This document shows, piece after piece, positions 63,413 through 64,000 of a DNA stretch of 64,000 bases. The translations under genes and the position numbers were made by a program. The notes beneath the pieces are model-generated. The model ran no database searches. It was not told the origin of the DNA and was given only the letters and a program-made list of their open reading frames with translations. Within the stretch, counting starts at the first letter, position 1; each line of letters starts with the position of its first letter. Source of the stretch: an uncultured bacterium (lineage in GTDB: Bacteria > Bacillota > Clostridia > Lachnospirales > Lachnospiraceae); NCBI GenBank assembly GCA_947073545.1, contig CAMTMP010000018.1, positions 1 through 64,000 on the forward strand. Reading direction: 5' to 3'.

Positions 63413-63453
63413 AAAAATCCGATGTTCCAAGGATGGAATCCATCGGATTTTAC
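63413..63453. terminator. Bidirectional terminator hairpin
   Basis: AAAATCCGATG...CATCGGATTTT. Confidence 0.7.
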
Positions 63454-63457
63454 TATG

Positions 63458-63700
63458 TTACGCTTCTTCAGGTAAAAGTTCGATCATAAGCTGCATTTGA
63501 AACGCCCTGTCTTTGGTAGCGTGTTTTAGATCTTCCAGCCTGTTTGATTCTATAAGAATAGAATAAAGAGTATTGATGCGGGTTTCTCCTTCGATTCTGC
63601 CCTCATTACGTTCTTCTTTGGCAATTCTTTCCATAATTTCACACATAACCTGTTGGCCCTCCTCGGTTTCTTTGTACCGGCGTTTACTGCAGGAGGTAAC
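63458..63700 (-). pseudogene. C-terminal remnant of Rpn/PD-(D/E)XK nuclease family transposase-like protein
   Basis: Reading frame YKETEEGQQVMCEIMERIAKEERNEGRIEGETRINTLYSILIESN..; only the C-terminal tail of such proteins is present. Confidence 0.5.
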
Positions 63701-63708
63701 GGGAAATA

Positions 63709-63915
63709 TTACAGATTATTGGAATATGCCATAGCCTGCTGGCTGAGTTCGCGCACGCTGAGACCTTCATCTAAAGATTCCTGATGCCATTTTGTGTAAT
63801 CAAATGGTTCACGGTTAATCAAAACGATAAATCTCTCCGCATCGACATAACCTAATTTAGAGATTAACGCACTTATTCCTTCCTGTTTAATGACGGCATC
63901 TGTTTTCATATTCAT
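63709..63915 (-). CDS. Small antitoxin-like protein
   Basis: MNMKTDAVIKQEGISALISKLGYVDAERFIVLINREPFDYTKWHQESLDEGLSVRELSQQAMAY; start codon overlaps stop of the upstream partial ORF (ATGA). Confidence 0.55.
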   Translation of the reverse strand: MNMKTDAVIKQEGISALISKLGYVDAERFIVLINREPFDYTKWHQESLDEGLSVRELSQQAMAYSNNL

Positions 63916-64000
63916 TCCTCCATTTCACTTACAAAAACAATAGGATTAACTATTTTAATTTCTGGTATTGGTGTGTTCAGTAATTTTTTATCGGTAGTTA
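63912..64000 (-). CDS. Partial CDS (C-terminus), possible PIN-like toxin partner
   Basis: Open frame to window edge: TTDKKLLNTPIPEIKIVNPIVFVSEMEE stop; too short to assign firmly. Confidence 0.4.
   Translation of the reverse strand, partial: TTDKKLLNTPIPEIKIVNPIVFVSEMEE

Overview
This window looks like chromosomal sequence from a Lachnospiraceae-like Firmicute; that placement is inferred from gene content (spoVG, spoVT, cwlD/SleB-like hydrolases, glgCD, queT). No rRNA, tRNA, CRISPR array or prophage was recognised. Core content: mecA, a GH18 protein, cwlD, ywlC/tsaC, rpiB, a SleB-like hydrolase, a complete F-type ATP synthase operon (16551-22836 plus upstream atpB and I/Z-like genes), an MCP, queT with a preQ1-I riboswitch, prs, dnaC/dnaD-like loaders, murC, glgC/glgD, spoVG, pth, mfd, a sigma factor operon, a GH13 enzyme, a GGDEF protein, a MurF-like ligase, ddl, a beta-carbonic anhydrase and spoVT. 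Accessory content: a giant RCC1-repeat surface protein (start), and a three-gene cassette (53375-63331) of two signal-less paralogues plus a 1943-aa membrane-anchored InlB-repeat protein. The strongest leads are: (1) a G10 tract in the 1943-aa gene where G9 or G11 would stop translation almost at once (candidate phase-variation switch); (2) the paralogous signal-less gene pair with a shared N-terminal domain I do not recognise; (3) elaborate nested inverted repeats in nearly every intergenic spacer of the atp operon and nearby, some clearly homologous and starting exactly at stop codons; (4) two candidate structured RNAs between mecA and the GH18 gene, one with 6S-like architecture; (5) a DnaA-box cluster upstream of dnaD/dnaC. 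All family names come from reading the translated sequence; no searches were run.
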